Positions 1 through 6,520 of a stretch of DNA of 20,827 nucleotides are shown one piece after another. The translations under genes and the position numbers were made by a program. The DNA is taken from IMG/VR virus record IMGVR_UViG_3300006916_000507, positions 1 to 20,827 of that record, one strand, 5' to 3'. The DNA comes from a virus. The notes beneath the pieces are model-generated. The model saw only the letters and a program-made list of their open reading frames with translations. It searched no databases and had not been told where the DNA came from. Position 1 is the stretch's first letter. Each line of letters starts with the position of its first letter.

Positions 1-207
1 AAGTCAGGCAATCAGGCGATGTTGGACAAAGCAAGAAAGAAGAGAGCAGAAGATAAAGCCGCAGGCAAGAAGCCCGGTTTTCTTTCTAAGTTGTTTGGCA
101 AAAAGTCTGGAGGCTCCATGAAAAAAGTAACTGGGTACAAGTCTGGCGGCTCATGCCGAGGCGGCGGCGCCGCGACTAAAGGAAAGCGTTACGGTAGGTC
201 TGGTTAA
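1..207 (+). CDS. small basic, Lys/Gly-rich phage protein, 5' end uncertain (probably partial)
   Basis: The reading frame is open from base 1 through an ATG at 19 to the TAA at 205-207, so the gene probably begins before the window. The ATG at 19 lacks a convincing Shine-Dalgarno, although a 62-residue product from there is possible. The visible protein is very basic: a Lys/Arg-rich stretch, then SGG and GGG segments ending in RGGGAATKGKRYGRSG. Small proteins with this Gly-Lys tail are common beside head-tail genes of marine phages, and their function is not known to me. Its stop overlaps the next start (TAATG), which suggests translational coupling. A nucleic-acid-contacting virion role is only a guess from the charge. 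Confidence 0.6.
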   Translation, partial: KSGNQAMLDKARKKRAEDKAAGKKPGFLSKLFGKKSGGSMKKVTGYKSGGSCRGGGAATKGKRYGRSG

Positions 208-722
208 TGGCTTTTGCTAGAGGGAAATATGCCTATGGCATCTGTGACAAGACAGGATTCCGCTACAGGCTGAACGACCTTGTCAATGAGATGAATAATG
301 GCGTTAAGACTGGTCTTAGGGTTGGCAAGGATGTTGCTGACCCAGACCACCCTCAAAACTATTTGGGTCGCATGAGAATTAATGACCCGCAGTCTGTCAT
401 GAATGCAAGGCCAGACAGAACAGAACCAGTTTCTATTTCAATGCTTGGCAACAATCCATTCAGCACAGGCGCTCAAGGCTCCGGTGTTGTTACTATAACC
501 GAAACAAACCATGGTCGTGATACAGGCGATACGGTTCGGTTCCGTGGAGTAGATAACTTTGACGGCATTACTAAAGCTGTAATGGAGCTTTCGACAGGCT
601 ACAGCATTACAAAAGTAAGTGCCGATACATATACAGTCACCGTCACAGATACGGCGTCTGTAGGCAATTTAGATGGTGGCGGTGGTCTTGCTAGTGCTGG
701 ACCAGTAACACCCGTGGCGTAG
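207..722 (+). CDS. neck/head-completion-like structural protein with FCCH-like C-terminal module
   Basis: A 171-residue protein. Residues 1-75 match a family I recognise from marine phages: a start of the type AYGICDKTGFRYRLNDL followed by a DPDHPQ motif and a segment rich in Asn, Pro and Arg. Better-known relatives carry paired CxxC zinc motifs in this part; here only C13 remains, so a zinc ribbon looks lost. Residues 91-160 form a beta module (VTIT, NHG, TGDTVRF, GYSI, DTYTVTV) resembling the E1 FCCH-like domain often annotated in phage structural proteins. The same kind of module recurs in the hub-like protein at 13805-15700. Its place between the basic protein and the adaptor suggests a head-tail junction role. 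The exact function is not established. Confidence 0.75.
   Translation: MAFARGKYAYGICDKTGFRYRLNDLVNEMNNGVKTGLRVGKDVADPDHPQNYLGRMRINDPQSVMNARPDRTEPVSISMLGNNPFSTGAQGSGVVTITETNHGRDTGDTVRFRGVDNFDGITKAVMELSTGYSITKVSADTYTVTVTDTASVGNLDGGGGLASAGPVTPVA
477..686 (+). repeat. FCCH-like beta module, copy A (codons 91-160 of the neck-like gene)
   Basis: The encoded segment has the order VVTITETNHG, TGDTVRFRG, GYSITKVSADTYTV and a closing Gly-rich stretch. It aligns by eye with codons about 108-183 counted from the GTG at 13796 in the hub-like gene. Similarity is at protein level only, with no long DNA identity, so the copies are old or independently acquired. Confidence 0.55.
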
Positions 723-730
723 AGGTATAA

Positions 731-1408
731 ATGGCTTACACATACGGCGAGCTAAAGCAGGCCATAGAAGACTTTACTGAGAACAACGAAGCGGGGTTTG
801 TGACAAATCTCCCTGTGTTTATACGCGCCGCAGAGGACCGCATACTTGTTAATGTTGATTTGGAAAACTTTCGCAAGAACGCCACATCTGCGATGTCAAT
901 TAACGATGAGTACCTATCCACACCATCAGACTTCTTGGCGCCGTTTTCTTTGTTTATTAAGGACTCTGGCAAGGAAGGCTTTCTTCTGGAAAAGGACGTT
1001 AATTTTCTAAGAGAGGCATATCCTGACAGAACAACAACGGGGACCCCTAAATATTATGGGTTCTTTGACGCTACAGCTACTGTAGGCTCTGGAAACGTTC
1101 AGGCCAATTTCATATTGGCACCAACGCCCGACCAAGCATATGCAGTCGAGCTACATTACTATTATAGGCCAGCAAGCCTAACCGCTGGCGCTAATACAGA
1201 ATATACATGGTTGAGCAGTAACGCTCCTAATGCCCTACTGTACGGTTCCCTTATAGAGGCGTATATTTATATGAAGGGCGAGCAGGACGTAATCTCCATG
1301 TATGAGGGGCGTTTCCAAGAAAGCCTGTCCCGACTTAAAGACCTTGCAGAAGCAAGGGAAAACGATGATGCATATAGAATGGGTCTTCCCACTAGACCGC
1401 GCACATAA
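731..1408 (+). CDS. head-to-tail adaptor protein (SU10-type)
   Basis: A 225-residue protein starting AYTYGELKQAIEDF, preceded by a GAGG Shine-Dalgarno seven bases before the ATG. The N-terminal helices with F-I-R-A-A-E-D-R-I, the beta middle (YLSTPSDFLAPFSLFI, GTPKYYGFFD, FILAPTPDQAYAVELHYYYRP) and the C-terminal helices (ALLYGSLIEAYIYMKGEQD, then RFQESLSRLKDLAE) are the usual plan and length of the phage SU10 adaptor family. These adaptors form a ring under the portal and connect it to the tail nozzle. Adaptor genes typically lie just before tail genes, as here. The family call is from pattern recognition without a profile search; the general adaptor role is fairly secure. Confidence 0.8.
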   Translation: MAYTYGELKQAIEDFTENNEAGFVTNLPVFIRAAEDRILVNVDLENFRKNATSAMSINDEYLSTPSDFLAPFSLFIKDSGKEGFLLEKDVNFLREAYPDRTTTGTPKYYGFFDATATVGSGNVQANFILAPTPDQAYAVELHYYYRPASLTAGANTEYTWLSSNAPNALLYGSLIEAYIYMKGEQDVISMYEGRFQESLSRLKDLAEARENDDAYRMGLPTRPRT

Positions 1409-1418
1409 GGAGTAAAAG

Positions 1419-2468
1419 ATGGCAACATCAAATGCGGCAACCACATATCTGGAAAGGCGCGTTCTTGACTACATCTTCAAGAATGATTCACTTTCCTTTG
1501 CCTCGCCGGGCAACAGCATTTATGTGGGTTTAGCTACAGCAATCGCTAATGCTGAATCAGGCAGTCTAACGGAGGTTAGCGTCATTGCAGAAGACGCTGA
1601 CTATACACGTCAACAAGTAACGGCGGCAAACTGGAAACAGTCTGTAACCACTGTGGCCGTAAACGCAACCGCATCCGATACAGAAATTGTCCTAACTGAC
1701 GCAGAAGCATTTCCGTCAGCCGGAACAATTGAGGTTGGTAACGAGATTATTGACTACACAGGTAAGGATGGAACGGCAACAGCGGATGCTAATGGCGCTG
1801 TAAGCTCTTCAACGTCTTTGTCAGTAGACGGCAATAGCGGGACAATTTCCAAGGGCATGGTCGTGAGTGGTACGGGAATTACCGGAACTGTTCGTGTGGC
1901 TACCGTCACATCCCAAACAGCATTGGTTCTTGATACTGCGATTACCATCTCAGATGACACTGCTTTGACCTTTACAGGGACAAGCATACTTACTGGATGT
2001 ACGCGCGCACAAGACGGAACGACTGCTACTTCGCATGCGGCTACGGCAACAGTTATTTCTGACGCTCAGAGAGTAATCAACGACAATAACATTGAGTTCC
2101 CTCCATCAAGCGGAATTTCAAGCTACACAGTTACACATGCCTTTGTAGCGGACAAGCCTTTTGCGACCGCTTTGGTTAACGGAAATGTGTCCTCTTCAAC
2201 AGCAGTAGCCCTAGACAATAACGCGGGTACAGTTGCTGTAGGTGATGTAGTTACTGGAACTGGAATCACAGGAATTGTTACCGTTGCTACCGTTAATAGT
2301 CAAACAAGCATTGTTCTGGATACTGCGGTAACGCTTTCAGATGATTCAAAGCTAAAGTTTGATGGCTCTAACGTTTTGTTTATAGGAACGCTAGATGTAT
2401 CAAAGACAATTGCATCAGGTGATATCTTCCGGATTAACGGAAGTAATCTGAGCATTGAGTTGAAGTAA
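1419..2468 (+). CDS. tail fibre-like structural protein with two inserted beta modules
   Basis: A 349-residue protein with a strong AAGGAG ribosome site. Residues 1-75 (YLERRVLDYIF, NSIYVGLATAI, EVSVIAEDADYTRQQV) resemble the N-terminal part of proteins annotated as phage tail fibre in many marine phages. A phage beta motif follows: EVGNEIIDYTGKDGT, then LTGCTRAQDGTTATSHA. It is split by a 66-residue insert at residues 122-187. The C-terminal part, ending FIGTLDVSKTIASGDIFRIN, carries a second insert of the same module at residues 251-316. A third copy lies in the next gene. Without the inserts the protein would be about 217 residues, a plausible ancestral size. It probably decorates the tail or baseplate region. 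Receptor binding is not shown. Confidence 0.7.
   Translation: MATSNAATTYLERRVLDYIFKNDSLSFASPGNSIYVGLATAIANAESGSLTEVSVIAEDADYTRQQVTAANWKQSVTTVAVNATASDTEIVLTDAEAFPSAGTIEVGNEIIDYTGKDGTATADANGAVSSSTSLSVDGNSGTISKGMVVSGTGITGTVRVATVTSQTALVLDTAITISDDTALTFTGTSILTGCTRAQDGTTATSHAATATVISDAQRVINDNNIEFPPSSGISSYTVTHAFVADKPFATALVNGNVSSSTAVALDNNAGTVAVGDVVTGTGITGIVTVATVNSQTSIVLDTAVTLSDDSKLKFDGSNVLFIGTLDVSKTIASGDIFRINGSNLSIELK
1782..1979 (+). repeat. 66-residue beta module, copy 1 (codons 122-187)
   Basis: The encoded segment contains NGAVSSST, DGNSGTI, GTGITG, TVTSQ, LVLDTAI and ISDDTALTF. It interrupts a phage motif that normally runs directly from the IDYTGK part to the LTGCTRAQDGTTA part. It aligns without gaps over 66 residues with copies 2 and 3. 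By hand count about two thirds of residues match copy 3. Codons differ at many synonymous positions, so it is not a recent DNA duplication. Confidence 0.85.
2169..2366 (+). repeat. 66-residue beta module, copy 2 (codons 251-316)
   Basis: This is the same module as copy 1, offset by exactly 129 codons within the same gene and without gaps: NGNVSSST, DNNAGTV, GTGITG, TVNSQ, IVLDTAV, LSDDSKLKF. It sits between HAFVADKPFAT and SNVLFIGTL, two parts that are nearly adjacent in related phage proteins as I know them. Confidence 0.85.
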
Positions 2469-2470
2469 AG

Positions 2471-2482
2471 GTACTATAGTAC
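2471..2482 (+). promoter_or_regulatory. perfect 12-base palindrome between two structural genes
   Basis: GTACTATAGTAC is its own reverse complement and fills most of the 17-base gap between the stop at 2468 and the ATG at 2486. It lies between the AAGG at 2467-2471 and the start codon, so that Shine-Dalgarno would be unusually far from the ATG unless the palindrome folds. The TATAGT inside resembles a -10 element, but no clear -35 was found. Function unknown. Confidence 0.35.
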
Positions 2483-2485
2483 AAA

Positions 2486-3061
2486 ATGGCACTCGTAATC
2501 AAAGACCGTGTTAAAGAGACAACAACCACTACGGGTACTGGCACGTTAACTCTTGCTGGCGCTCTTACTGGTTTTGACTCATTCGGCGTAATAGGAAATA
2601 GTAACACCACTTATTATTCCTGCACCGATGGCACGGACTTTGAGGTCGGGGTCGGAACGTACACTGCATCAGGCACAACGCTCTCTAGGGACTCTGTGTT
2701 GGAAAGTAGCGGCGCAACTGCCTCTGCTGATGTTAACGGCGCTGTGTCGGCTTCTACGAGCGTTGCACTGGATGGGAACAGCGGAACAATTGCTGTCGGC
2801 ATGCGGGTGCGAGGCACGGGAATTAGTGGGGTGGTTACAGTGTCTACCGTTACAAGTCAGAGCGCTATCGTTCTTGATACGGCTGTAACTCTTGCCGATG
2901 ATGCCGCGCTCACATTTGGGGACGCTAAAATTAACTGGGGCGCAGGCACCCGAACAATCTTCTGCACAATGCCAGCAGAAAAGATAATTTTCAATGATGC
3001 CAGTGGTACTCCGGTGAACTTCACCGACAACAGCTTGGCATTTGCAATTGCATTGGGGTAA
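2486..3061 (+). CDS. phage tail structural protein with inserted beta module
   Basis: A 191-residue protein of a common phage type. The N-terminal half (VKETTTTTGTGTLTLAG, then FGVIGNSNTTYYSC, FEVGVGTYTASGTTLSRD, VLESS) and the end (AGTRTIFCTMPAEK) form one familiar domain, in which VLESS is normally followed after a few residues by the GTR-FC-PAEK part. Here the two halves are separated by a 66-residue module at residues 81-146, the same module found twice in the preceding gene. The last 20 residues (VNFTDNSLAFAIALG) look like a short C-terminal strand. It is probably a fibre or tail-tip component translated with its neighbours. The product family is recognised, but its place in the virion is not known. 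Confidence 0.72.
   Translation: MALVIKDRVKETTTTTGTGTLTLAGALTGFDSFGVIGNSNTTYYSCTDGTDFEVGVGTYTASGTTLSRDSVLESSGATASADVNGAVSASTSVALDGNSGTIAVGMRVRGTGISGVVTVSTVTSQSAIVLDTAVTLADDAALTFGDAKINWGAGTRTIFCTMPAEKIIFNDASGTPVNFTDNSLAFAIALG
2726..2923 (+). repeat. 66-residue beta module, copy 3 (codons 81-146)
   Basis: The encoded segment (NGAVSAST, DGNSGTI, GTGISG, TVTSQ, IVLDTAV, LADDAALTF) aligns end to end with copies 1 and 2 of the preceding gene. It is inserted into a different host domain, between VLESSGATAS and the KINWGAGTR segment. Confidence 0.85.
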
Positions 3062-3064
3062 GAG

Positions 3065-3394
3065 ATGGCAAACGCATTTAAGACATTTACAGATACTGCG
3101 GTAGGGACAAGCCCAGCGACTATATATACTTGCCCCGCCTCAACAGAGACAACTATTATCGGACTAAATGTTTCCAACATATTGACAGTGTCTATCACCG
3201 TAGATGTTCAATTGGAGAACGCTGATGGTGACAATGTATATATTGTGAAAAGCGCAATTGTGCCAGTTGGCTCTTCTTTGGTGGCCTGTGGAGGTGACCA
3301 GAAGATTGTAATGAACGCATCCGATGTGTTGAAGGTGACTGCAAGCGCGGCGTCAGCGGCTGATGTAACTATGTCTATTCTGGAGATTACATAA
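3065..3394 (+). CDS. small conserved phage structural protein
   Basis: A 109-residue beta-rich protein. It has the pattern FTDTAVGTSPATIYTCPAST, TIIGLNVSNI, TVDVQLENADG, IVPVGSSLVACGGDQKIVM, DVLKVTASAASAADVTMSILEIT. Proteins with this order (threonine-rich start, I-G-L, V-D-V, PVGSSL, GGDQK, a closing S-x-L-E-I-T) are frequent in the tail gene region of marine phages. I recognise the type but know no tested function; a small jelly-roll or Ig-like virion protein is likely. Three bases separate it from the preceding gene, and its TAA overlaps the next ATG (TAATG). No signal peptide or membrane segment is seen. Confidence 0.65.
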   Translation: MANAFKTFTDTAVGTSPATIYTCPASTETTIIGLNVSNILTVSITVDVQLENADGDNVYIVKSAIVPVGSSLVACGGDQKIVMNASDVLKVTASAASAADVTMSILEIT

Positions 3395-4551
3395 TGGCGT
3401 TAGGCACTATTAACACCAACCAGATTGCAAGTGAAGCGGTCAACACCAACCAGATTGCAAATGAAGCGGTCACTGTACCGAAAGTGACTGACCAAGTTTT
3501 GTCTAGCAGAAACCTCATTATAAACGGTGCGATGCAGGTGGCACAGAGGAGTACGTCAGCTACAGGGCTTGGTGCGTCAAGCGGCTATTTTACAGTAGAC
3601 AGAATAAATTTTGGTTCAAGCGGAACTAGTGCGGGTAGATTTACTATGACACAAACTGCTGATGGACCTAGTGGTTTTGCAAACTGTTTAAAATTAGAAT
3701 GCACGACAGCAGATGCATCTGTTGCCGCTACTGAGTGGGAACACCTTCAGTATAGTGTAGAGGCACAAGACCTTCAAAGGCTAGGGTTTGGGTCTTCTGA
3801 CGCTGAAAGTTTTGTTCTTTCGTTCTATGTAAAGGGAAACGCGGCCGCCACATATACTATGGGTGCGTACCAAGTTGACGCAAACAGGTGGATGGCACAA
3901 ACATTTTCTGTAACTAGTAGCTGGAACAGGGTTTCTCTTTTATGGCCTAAAGATGTATCAGGTTATATAGCTGACGATAATGGCAATGGAATGGCCTTTT
4001 ACCTAACCTTACAAGTTGGAACAAATTTTACAAGCGGCTCTGTACCAGCTACATGGGAAACTTTAAATACTACAGATATAGCTGATTCAGGACAAACACA
4101 GTTTTTCGATAGCACATCAAGAACCCTTTCTATTACAGGTTTACAGATGGAAATAGGCGAGGTAGCCACGCCGTTTGAACACGAGCCATTCTCAGTAACT
4201 CAACAGAAATGCTTCCGCTATTACTATAATTCAAGATTTGGCAGTAATGACGGAGGCGCATATTCTTCGGGTCGTGATGCTCAGTATGGTCATGTCAGAG
4301 CATGTTTTGCACAGTTTCCTGTAAAAATGAGAGCGACACCAACAGTGTCAATTCAGTCTAGCAGTGCAAACTCAATGGATAGGTTTGGTCGGGGACAAGA
4401 AGAATGTTTCCCGAAAGCTGATAATATTCACCCTGACCATTTTCAAAACATCGTCAAATATACTTCGTCAGCGCAGACCACTACAGCCAACTGGACAGAC
4501 AGTGGTAACTATATAAATCGGGCTGGATATAAAGCGGATGCGGAGTTGTAA
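3394..4551 (+). CDS. tail fibre / receptor-binding protein with CBM-like middle (fibre copy A)
   Basis: A 385-residue protein. Residues 6-26 hold two ten-residue repeats (NTNQIASEAV, NTNQIANEAV), a known fibre pattern that probably forms a trimeric stalk. The RNLIINGAMQVAQRS motif at 39-53 opens a beta-sandwich region with FVLSFYVKGN and a closing ITGLQMEIGEVATPFEHE at 247-264. That is the usual layout of phage fibres with a carbohydrate-binding-like fold. The C-terminal part (CFRYYYNSRFG to the final DAEL) is probably the variable receptor-facing end. The fibre at 9858-10970 has the same motif order and also ends DAEL. Both are followed directly by a small protein of one family, so this pair is half of a duplicated cassette. 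Confidence 0.78.
   Translation: MALGTINTNQIASEAVNTNQIANEAVTVPKVTDQVLSSRNLIINGAMQVAQRSTSATGLGASSGYFTVDRINFGSSGTSAGRFTMTQTADGPSGFANCLKLECTTADASVAATEWEHLQYSVEAQDLQRLGFGSSDAESFVLSFYVKGNAAATYTMGAYQVDANRWMAQTFSVTSSWNRVSLLWPKDVSGYIADDNGNGMAFYLTLQVGTNFTSGSVPATWETLNTTDIADSGQTQFFDSTSRTLSITGLQMEIGEVATPFEHEPFSVTQQKCFRYYYNSRFGSNDGGAYSSGRDAQYGHVRACFAQFPVKMRATPTVSIQSSSANSMDRFGRGQEECFPKADNIHPDHFQNIVKYTSSAQTTTANWTDSGNYINRAGYKADAEL
3412..3471 (+). repeat. 30-base direct tandem repeat, two units
   Basis: Units 3412-3441 and 3442-3471 differ at one base (agt versus aat at the seventh codon). They encode the two ten-residue stalk repeats near the start of the fibre. The near identity points to a recent duplication that could change stalk length by slippage. 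Confidence 0.9.
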
Positions 4552-4737
4552 ATGAACGAAAATATTTATACAGACGTTGTTAGTCACATTCCTACGGGCG
4601 AAAATGTAGCTAACAATGTGTCCTGCAAAATTAACGGTGAGCCAACTTGTGTGCCAATGGATACAGATAACAGACATTGGGCAGAAATCATGCGTCAGGT
4701 AGAATCTGGCGCACTAACCATTGCGGATGCTGATTAA
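4552..4737 (+). CDS. small fibre-associated protein (copy A)
   Basis: A 61-residue protein starting directly after the fibre stop, with a GGAG ribosome site inside the last fibre codons. The C-terminal half, DNRHWAEIMRQVESGALTIADAD, matches the end of the protein encoded at 10967-11140 (NRHYSEIMRQVAAGELTIEDAD). At DNA level, 21 bases are identical (4682-4702 versus 11085-11105). The N-terminal half is unrelated or strongly diverged. Short ORFs after fibre genes are often fibre assembly proteins, so a chaperone-like or fibre-tip role is a reasonable inference, not shown. Its stop overlaps the next ATG (TAATG). Confidence 0.65.
   Translation: MNENIYTDVVSHIPTGENVANNVSCKINGEPTCVPMDTDNRHWAEIMRQVESGALTIADAD
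4682..4702 (+). repeat. 21-base direct repeat, copy 1 (in small fibre-associated gene A)
   Basis: It is identical to 11085-11105 in the second small fibre-associated gene, within the codons for EIMRQV. It is the longest exact match I noticed between the two cassettes and a possible recombination point. Similarity at DNA level falls off quickly on both sides. Confidence 0.8.
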
Positions 4738-5954
4738 TGTCATATATAGGAAATAAGCCATCGCAGACACTAGCAAGCCCGACTAGCCAGTATTTTAATG
4801 GTACTGGCTCACAGACGGTGTTTACGCTGAACCGCCTTGTTAATGTATCCGAAGACCTTGAGGTGTTTGTTAATAACATTCAACAGGAGCCGGGTGTTGG
4901 TAAGTCTTACACAGCTACAGGCTCAACACTGACATTTGATGCCGCGCCCTCCGCTGGGACAAGCAATGTGTATGTGGTTTATCGTGGGCTGGCAGAGATT
5001 ACAACACGACTAGAGCATGACCCTAATGCCGCGCTTGCCGCAACGACTGGGACGTTTACGGGCGATTTAACTGTAGACACCAACACACTGTATGTAGACA
5101 GCGCAAACAATCGGATTGGCATTAATACTATAACGCCTAGTGAAACCCTGCACGTTGAAGAAGCCACAACAGGTAATGCTGTGCGTGTGTCTAGAGGTGG
5201 CAATTATATTATTATGGGTGGTTCTGGCTCTGGAACACAATATGTAAAAGGTTACGAAGGCACTATTGCTTTTGGCAATGCCTTTGCGGGAAATACTACA
5301 TTTTTAACTGACGACACAGAACGTATGCGTATTACGTCATACGGAGACGTAGGTATAGGTCGCCCTGACCCGCAAAACATCGTGGGTAATAGTGGTGGCG
5401 GTCTCGTTGTAAGAAGTGGTGCAAGTCGCGCGGCTACTACTTCGTTGTTTGCGGTTCAAGACAGCAGTGGAAATAACTCGTTTCTGCAACTGCACAATGG
5501 TGAAACCACTTTTAGCGTAGGTGCGATTGGTTCTAAGACTGAAGCAATGCAAATCACTTCGGCTGGAGATGTTCTTGGTACTGATTTTGTTATGACATTT
5601 AACCCTTCATTCCCACCATCAGGAACAGGGACGTATTATCAAAACGGCGCTTTGACTAGCACTGACGCCTCATTAATCAATACCCTTGCGCCGTGTAATT
5701 TTAAAATTAAAGAGTTAAAGGTTTATGTTAACAGTGCGCTTACAAGCGGCTCTGCAACAGTTGCAATACTAAAAGATGGTTCCACTACTGGAAACCTTAG
5801 TATTGGAACAGGAACCAATGTTCATAGTTTAACTTCTTTTCTTGCAAATAATAGCTTTATCGCAAGCAGTAATAACAGGATTGGTGCAAGAATTATACTT
5901 AGTGGAACGTCACCCGCTTGGTATCACATATCAATACGTTGCGAGAGGACATAA
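4737..5954 (+). CDS. tail fibre protein with shaft repeats
   Basis: A 405-residue protein. The start MSYIGNKPSQTLASP, then QYFNGTGSQTVFTL and EVFVNNIQQEPG with YTATGSTLTFDAAP (about residues 18-75), is a common N-terminal anchor of phage fibres. A shaft follows with motifs of the VGIG type: NNRIGINTITPSETLHV, ERMRITSYGDVGIGRPDP, and EAMQITSAGDV. The last about 110 residues (from YYQNGALTST, through KELKVYVNSALTSG, to the end) are beta-rich and form a separate tip that I do not recognise. It begins on the stop of the preceding small gene and lacks a strong ribosome site, so coupled translation is likely. The shaft motif is shared with the fibre at 6521, and the anchor with 7478. Confidence 0.78.
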   Translation: MSYIGNKPSQTLASPTSQYFNGTGSQTVFTLNRLVNVSEDLEVFVNNIQQEPGVGKSYTATGSTLTFDAAPSAGTSNVYVVYRGLAEITTRLEHDPNAALAATTGTFTGDLTVDTNTLYVDSANNRIGINTITPSETLHVEEATTGNAVRVSRGGNYIIMGGSGSGTQYVKGYEGTIAFGNAFAGNTTFLTDDTERMRITSYGDVGIGRPDPQNIVGNSGGGLVVRSGASRAATTSLFAVQDSSGNNSFLQLHNGETTFSVGAIGSKTEAMQITSAGDVLGTDFVMTFNPSFPPSGTGTYYQNGALTSTDASLINTLAPCNFKIKELKVYVNSALTSGSATVAILKDGSTTGNLSIGTGTNVHSLTSFLANNSFIASSNNRIGARIILSGTSPAWYHISIRCERT

Positions 5955-5955
5955 T

Positions 5956-6159
5956 ATGTCTTTAGAAATAGACAGTTTAGAATTTGAACAGTATTCAGAA
6001 AAACTTGCTGAGATACATAAGTTAGAAATTGAAGGTCAAGATTTGCGGGTAATGAGAAACGCTATTCTCGGTAATGCTGATGCCATAGCAACACTTCAAT
6101 CTATCGAAGACCAAATTTCTGTTTTAAGAAATGATATGGCAATTTTAGAGGCTGAATAG
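5956..6159 (+). CDS. small coiled-coil protein in fibre block
   Basis: A 67-residue protein. The ATG at 5956 has GAGAGG a few bases upstream; the frame is open further upstream but only inside the preceding fibre. The sequence is acidic and helical with heptad-like hydrophobic spacing (LEFEQYSEKLAEIHKLEIEG, then IEDQISVLRNDMAILEAE), so a coiled coil over most of its length is likely. No Cys, Trp or membrane segment is seen. It lies between two fibre genes and ends directly before the tiny ORF at 6160. Small helical proteins here may be fibre assembly chaperones, but I do not recognise the family. Confidence 0.6.
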   Translation: MSLEIDSLEFEQYSEKLAEIHKLEIEGQDLRVMRNAILGNADAIATLQSIEDQISVLRNDMAILEAE

Positions 6160-6237
6160 ATGCCGATTAGTAAGATTGAAAAATGGAATGAGCGTCTATT
6201 GTCTTGGGTGGAAATAGCCAATGCCGAACAGGAGTAA
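6160..6237 (+). CDS. possible 25-residue mini-ORF or relic of a fibre gene start
   Basis: An ATG directly after the preceding TAG opens 25 codons: MPISKIEKWNERLLSWVEIA, then NAEQE, stop TAA. The first 11 bases of the ORF are identical to the start of the fibre gene at 6521 (which begins MPISKLHS), and two bases upstream also match, so it may be a displaced copy of that start. No strong ribosome site is visible. It could instead be a true short helical peptide coupled to its neighbours. Confidence 0.35.
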   Translation: MPISKIEKWNERLLSWVEIANAEQE

Positions 6238-6242
6238 ATAAA

Positions 6243-6515
6243 ATGCCAAATATTACAATCGAAGTAACAGACACTGAACTCAAGTGTATGGAGTATGCGG
6301 CACTTAGCCCCCAAGACTGGGCTGATAACGCAGTAACAAACCGCGCGCGCATCGCTGGCGATGAAATCGTAACGGCACTGGTAGCGCATTGCAACGCTAA
6401 CGAGATTGCTATTGCAACTGGCAAGGATGCCCAGATTGCACAGGCTTTTGAGTTGGGTGTGGTGAAGACTGCGGCAGAAGTTCAGGCCGAAGCTGAAGCT
6501 AACCTAACGGAGTAA
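6243..6515 (+). CDS. small conserved phage protein of unknown function
   Basis: A 90-residue protein. I chose the ATG at 6243 because GGAG sits eight bases upstream; a TTG at 6204 in the same frame would overlap the mini-ORF and has no ribosome site. The body contains TIEVTDTELKCMEYAALSPQ, DWADNAVTNRARIAGDEIV, VAHCNANEIAIATGKDAQI and a helical end with VVKTAAEVQAEAEANL. Proteins of this length with the segments SPQDWADNAVTNRARIA and HCNAN occur near fibre genes in other phages as far as I recall, without a defined role. It has no membrane segment and is mostly helical. An assembly role for the neighbouring fibres is possible but not shown. Confidence 0.6.
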   Translation: MPNITIEVTDTELKCMEYAALSPQDWADNAVTNRARIAGDEIVTALVAHCNANEIAIATGKDAQIAQAFELGVVKTAAEVQAEAEANLTE

Positions 6516-6520
6516 CCGAG

